Shown piece by piece: positions 58,554-64,000 of a stretch of DNA of 64,000 nucleotides. The position numbers were made by a program, and so were the translations under genes. Origin of the DNA: Lamellibrachia satsuma (taxonomy: Eukaryota > Annelida > Polychaeta > Sabellida > Siboglinidae); contig BSQZ01000095.1 of the NCBI GenBank assembly GCA_033239005.1, positions 1,357,867-1,421,866 on the forward strand, given 5' to 3'. The notes under the pieces were generated by a model. That model ran no database searches. It had not been told where the DNA came from and was given only the letters and a program-made list of their open reading frames with translations. The first letter of the stretch is position 1, and each line of letters begins with the position of its first letter.

Positions 58554-58747
58554 AATAGACGATCAATTATGATTTACGTCTATGGCTGTTTGTGGGTGAC
58601 CCCGGCTCCCCGGGTCAAGGACGCTCTCGCTCTCCGGGTTTGATTGCGGTTGGTCGTGTTTTCTTTTTGTTCTGCATTAAATGTTCATGTTACTTCGTAC
58701 TAGTGTCTGTTTGTAAGACTAAATATGCGTTCTTTATCACCCTAATG
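58554..58747 (+). repeat. 3' LTR
   Basis: About 99% identical to the 5' LTR; visible differences are GTGTCTG for GTGTTTG and AATATGCG for AACATGCG. Confidence 0.88.
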
Positions 58748-58752
58748 GCGCC

Positions 58753-59440
58753 GGGGAAACGGCCACCTGCGAAGACCAACCTCCACCACTGCCGTCGACA
58801 CTAACGATGCCGGACGACTAACTGATACTGTTCTGAGTCGTGCTGTGTTACCAATGATGGAGATGATTCTGTTTCGGGGACACCTTTTCACACTCACATT
58901 GCACGCACACTCGTGGTGGAAGAAGTACTTGTCACCTTCTCGTGGTTCCTACTGTGGATCACCACAGCAAACTTTGCTGTGAACTAAGAACATCGCACCT
59001 TGACACTATCTTGTAAACCGTGGATATTTGATTTGTTCGTTTTATGCCTAGAGGAAGATATAAAGGGAACTGGTGGTTGACACCAGCTAAATATTCGATT
59101 ATTCACAAAGCGTGACGTTTAAATGACAGCAACATGAAGCCTGCTCATCATGAAGGAAACACATATGGCACGATTGCATTGTTGACAGTTGCAGTTGTGC
59201 AGCAAGGTAAATGAACATAACGGGTTCCATGCTACGATACTGTAAATTAAATTGTCACCTCTACTGGGGATATTTAGCAAAAACAAGATTGTCCAGAGAT
59301 TCTGGACCATACGTGAAACACTACCGCCCGAACCCTTAAAGGTCAATTTTATTTTTCCACGACGACATGCTAGCTCGTTTGTACAAATTTGTCATTCAGT
59401 CTTAAGTAAACCTTTGCCTGGAAAGCAAGAGCCCTTGTTG
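58753..59440. other. Flank of the LTR element, no gene recognised
   Basis: No recognised family. Confidence 0.4.
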
Positions 59441-59941
59441 TCAACGTCAAAATGGCGAAAGCTCTCCTGGTTTGGCCACATCACCTGGCCTTTGGTTCAC
59501 TTACTCCAAACAGCTCCTTCTGGGGTTAAAATAGGAGTGTGGTGCTTGGTGCGCATGAAAAAGGTGCATATAAATGTGGGAAATAGTAAATTTTTAACAA
59601 AATCGTGCAATTAAAAAGTGGATTAAAATCAGATGTCCTCATTATAGACGAATGAGGTGAGCTGGAGGGGCAAGATAGAAGGTGCTCACAGCTAGTTGGA
59701 AGAGGTGAATGGAGGGGAGTCTTATTATTTCAGTGGGGAGTGTCGGCACAATACCATTTACAAAATCATCATTCAACGCACCCTGGAGGGCAGACGGGGC
59801 CGCAAGAGAAAATACTGGCTGGACATCGTACAAGAATGGACACATCGAGACCACCAACCCTGCTACGCACAGCAGAGGACAGACGACACTGGCGAGGACG
59901 GTGTGAATGACACCGCTACGACCGTCCCAGTCAAGGGATGA
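59441..59941 (+). pseudogene. LINE C-terminal remnant, split by about 250 bp
   Basis: STSKWRKLSWFGHIT (59441-59485) and, after foreign sequence, RHNTIYKIIIQRTLEGRRGR and KYWLDIVQEWTHRD (59742-59850) are the two halves of the KLSWFGHVTRH..L.K.ILQGTLEG.R.RGRQRK.W.DNIKEWT signature of LINE polymerases. The intervening 59490-59740 piece is an insertion of unknown type. Confidence 0.65.
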
Positions 59942-61276
59942 AGGTGAAACTATGACACACTATTAACTTTAATGTTGAGTGGGTCTGGTCAAAACCAATT
60001 CTTTTGCGAAAGACAACAAATCAGAGGTCAGGTGTATAAGTGCATAAATATGTATTCTTCGCCACATAAAACATTGACTGTACAAGAAACCTCAAGTTAT
60101 GTGGTTCTAATCAATGAATAATATCATTTGCCATAGTATCACAGCGTGCTTTAATGTCTGTATAACAACACCAGTATACGATTTCCCACACATAATTCAA
60201 CACTGAATATACCATCTGCACATTCACAATCAACACAGCAGAAACAGCAGTAACAACATAAATATGTAAACGTGGATACACTGAACAGGACTGCGAGCAT
60301 CTCAGCAGACTAAATGCAAACAACATAACATGCAATGTCTTTTTCCTAGTATTGGGGAATAACATACAACATAACACGCAGTGTCTTTGTCCTAGTATTA
60401 GGGAATAACAGTTTTGAAGGTGACAAACTTTTCGCTCATCCCTGTTGGGTGATGATGACAACTGTATTACATCTACAGATTAAAAAAAATTAATATGTAT
60501 TTTCCGAAAGGTTCCCCCCAGAACCAATGTCATAGTTAATTAACATTTGATAAGTTGGTGAAAGAACATAATTAATACGAGAGATGTGTGCATCAAAATA
60601 AAGTGAAACTGAATTTGACTTACCCTATACTAAAAGTAAATCATACAGGGGAACCCATCCCCATACAGATTTCTTATGATCGTCCAAGTGTTAAGAGGGT
60701 TTTAGCCCAAGCCATGTATTTAGACAAAGATGTAGACATACATTACAAAACCTGTTGCAGTTGTTACACAATAGAGGCCTAAAACGGCACAATAAAATAA
60801 ACATACATTTACAGTGTATATACATCTTTGTGGTAGTTACTTCTCAAGCAAGTGTAAATAATACACAATAGTGTAAACAATAAATAAACAATCACTCCTG
60901 TCATCTGTTTCATTCAACGGTATTGTAATTTTACATGTTAATGTACTGCTGATTTAACATATATGTTCTATTAATAGCGATTTACTTATAAATGTGGTTC
61001 CTGCTGCAGTTTCGACATCATGATAAACTGATTATTTTCTAAAGTATCCATGAACACAAATTGTTAAGAAGAAACACATTCTCAAGACACCACAGGGAAT
61101 ACATTAACTCGGACTGTTTCCCTTTGCTCTTTTATATGGATAACGTTTTCACGACAGAACAAAACTATTTAACGCTTCACAGGGATGAGAACTGGCAACG
61201 CCTCAGATAGTCCTTGATATGTTGGTTTCAAACACACAACTGTCCGCATTCGTTGCCATCAAGTCATGGCGCATTC
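59942..61276. other. Downstream flank and probable 3' UTR of the HECT gene
   Basis: A 64-codon frame at 60588-60782 (+) has no recognised product. No clear AATAAA on the - strand near the HECT stop was found. Confidence 0.35.
60310..60411. repeat. About 50-bp tandem duplication
   Basis: ACAACATAACA(T/C)GCA(A/G)TG, TCTTT(T/G)TCCTAGTATT, (G/A)GGGAATAACA in tandem. Confidence 0.85.
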
Positions 61277-63023
<1,747 letters not shown>

Positions 63024-63157
63024 CTGGCAATAGATCTCACTTGTTAGAATGTGCTCAGTTGTTATTCACTGTTGGTACTGACTGAAAGCTCCGATATATA
63101 AAATGTAATTTTCATTAATAGTGATTTTAATATTAGTAACAATATGTTGTATTGTAG

Positions 63158-63185
63158 CTATAATATAATATAATATAATATAATG
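63158..63185. repeat. (ATAAT)n microsatellite
   Basis: Five to six ATAAT units. Confidence 0.9.
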
Positions 63186-63314
63186 ACAAAGGTTCAAAGG
63201 ATCTACAAATGTAAAAAGTGATGTTTCTAAGGAATACTTTCAGTGGGACGTTGTAGGGAAGTATAAACGGCTGCTGGAATAGTTCTAGTGGGGATTCTCT
63301 GGAACCAGGAAAGT

Positions 63315-63960
63315 AAGATGAGAAATGGAGGAGGGATGGAGAGATGGGGGAAGGGTGGAGGTGGAGGGAGAGATGGGGGAAGGGTGGAGGGGGAGGGAGA
63401 GATGGGGAAGGGTGGAGGGGGATGGAGAGATGGGGAAGGGTGGAGGGGAGGGAGAGATGGGGAAGGGTGGAGGGGGAGGGAGAGATTGGGGAAGGGTGGA
63501 GGTGGAGGAAGAGATGGGGGAAGGGTGGAGGGGAGGGAGAGATGGGGGAAGGGTGGAGGGGGAGGGAAAGATGGGGGAAGGGTGGAGGGGAGGGAGAGAT
63601 GGGGAAGGGTGGAGGGGGAGGAGAGATGGGGAAGGGTGGGGGGGATGGAGAGATGGGTGGAGGGGGGTGGAGAGATGGGTGGAGGGGGAGGGAGAGAAGG
63701 GTGGAGGGAGAGAAGGGTGGAGGGGGAGGGAGAGATGTGGGAAGGGTGGAGGGGGAGGGAGAGATGGGGGAAGGGTGGAGGTGGAGGGTGAGATGGGAGA
63801 AAGGTGGAGGGGGAGGGAGAGATGGGGGAAGGGTGGAGGGGGAGGCAGAGATGGGGAAGGGTGGAGGGGGAGGGAGAGATGGGGGAAGGGTGGAGGGGGA
63901 GGGAGAGATGGGAGAAGGGTGGTGGGGGAGGGAGGACGGGGGAAGGGGAGATAAAGGGAA
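63315..63960. repeat. GA-rich minisatellite, about 20 copies
   Basis: Unit GGAGGGAGAGATGGGGGAAG, GGTGGAGG(T/G)G, about 28-31 bp with length variants. Purine-only + strand over hundreds of bases. Frames on both strands are open by composition and are not genes. Confidence 0.95.
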
Positions 63961-64000
63961 AACACACAGAGAGGAGAGAGAAAAGTAAAGAGTTAGAAAG

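Larger units (their letters stand above)
52896..58747 (+). mobile_element. LTR retrotransposon, Ty3/gypsy-like, near-complete but broken
   Basis: Two LTRs (about 194 bp) flank gag-protease and RT-RNase H-integrase frames in the order LTR, PBS, gag, PR, RT, RH, IN, PPT, LTR, the Ty3/gypsy order. GCGCC adjoins both outer ends (52891-52895 and 58748-58752), a possible 5-bp target duplication, though the shared GCG makes the exact boundaries uncertain. The LTRs differ at about two positions, so the insertion is young. It is interrupted by a CR1 fragment at 57857-58199. Clade assignment beyond LTR retrotransposon is by eye. Confidence 0.85.

Noticed and set aside
60588..60782. 64-codon frame
   Set aside because: No family recognised and no context; likely chance.
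63227..63988. Frames of 167-246 codons on both strands, Pro/Ser-rich or Gly/Glu-rich
   Set aside because: Products of the GA-rich minisatellite; open by composition on both strands.

Overview
The window is animal nuclear DNA. Its coding sequence is split into short exons with GT-AG introns, it is AT-rich with long (TA)n tracts, and it is packed with metazoan transposons: a CR1-type LINE with an esterase ORF1, an L1-like LINE, RTE/Jockey-like LINE remnants, tRNA-derived SINEs, a Ty3/gypsy-like LTR element, and hAT, pogo and mariner-type DNA transposons. The element mix and intron sizes suggest a marine invertebrate (lophotrochozoan or invertebrate deuterostome). I cannot name the species.

Two host genes can be reconstructed. 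(1) A complete pantothenate kinase (PANK) gene lies on the + strand with seven coding exons: 6344-6446, 14326-14678, 15240-15487, 23810-23986, 24945-25068, 26154-26279 and 26993-27124. All splice phases agree and the product is 420 aa. It carries out the first and rate-controlling step of coenzyme A synthesis. (2) The last three exons of a HECT E3 ubiquitin ligase, most like HECTD2, lie on the - strand at 63023-62908, 62279-62139 and 61397-61277. Its upstream exons lie past the right edge. The two genes converge tail to tail across about 34 kb of repeats. Human PANK1 and HECTD2 are, as I recall, both in 10q23, so this may be an old linkage.

Layout. 1-5 kb: a diverged interspersed repeat family (four copies) and two MITE-like elements with target-site duplications, one nested in a repeat copy. 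5.6-6.4 kb: PANK 5' end. 7.6-9.0 kb: a non-autonomous hAT element with a perfect 8-bp duplication. 9.3-10 kb: a decayed SWIM/PHD-type coding fragment. 11-13.5 kb: two SINEs. 16.2-21.2 kb, inside PANK intron 2: a CR1 element joined to an older LINE fragment. In the CR1, ORF1 and ORF2 meet at a canonical -1 frameshift heptamer directly followed by the ORF1 stop. 22-31 kb: minisatellites and LINE scraps around PANK exons 4-7. 33.7-38 kb: a (GT)n tract and a five-copy tandem array with a 0.8-0.9 kb unit; a diverged inverted copy lies at 40.7-41.5 kb. 43-45 kb: an L1-like LINE remnant. 45.0-48.5 kb: a pogo-superfamily transposon with intact ends and TA duplications but a dead transposase. 52.9-58.75 kb: an LTR retrotransposon with nearly identical LTRs, broken by a nonsense codon, a frameshift and a CR1 insertion. 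59.4-60 kb: LINE scraps. 61-64 kb: the HECTD2-like exons, with a nested inverted-repeat MITE in the last intron, then a GA-rich minisatellite.
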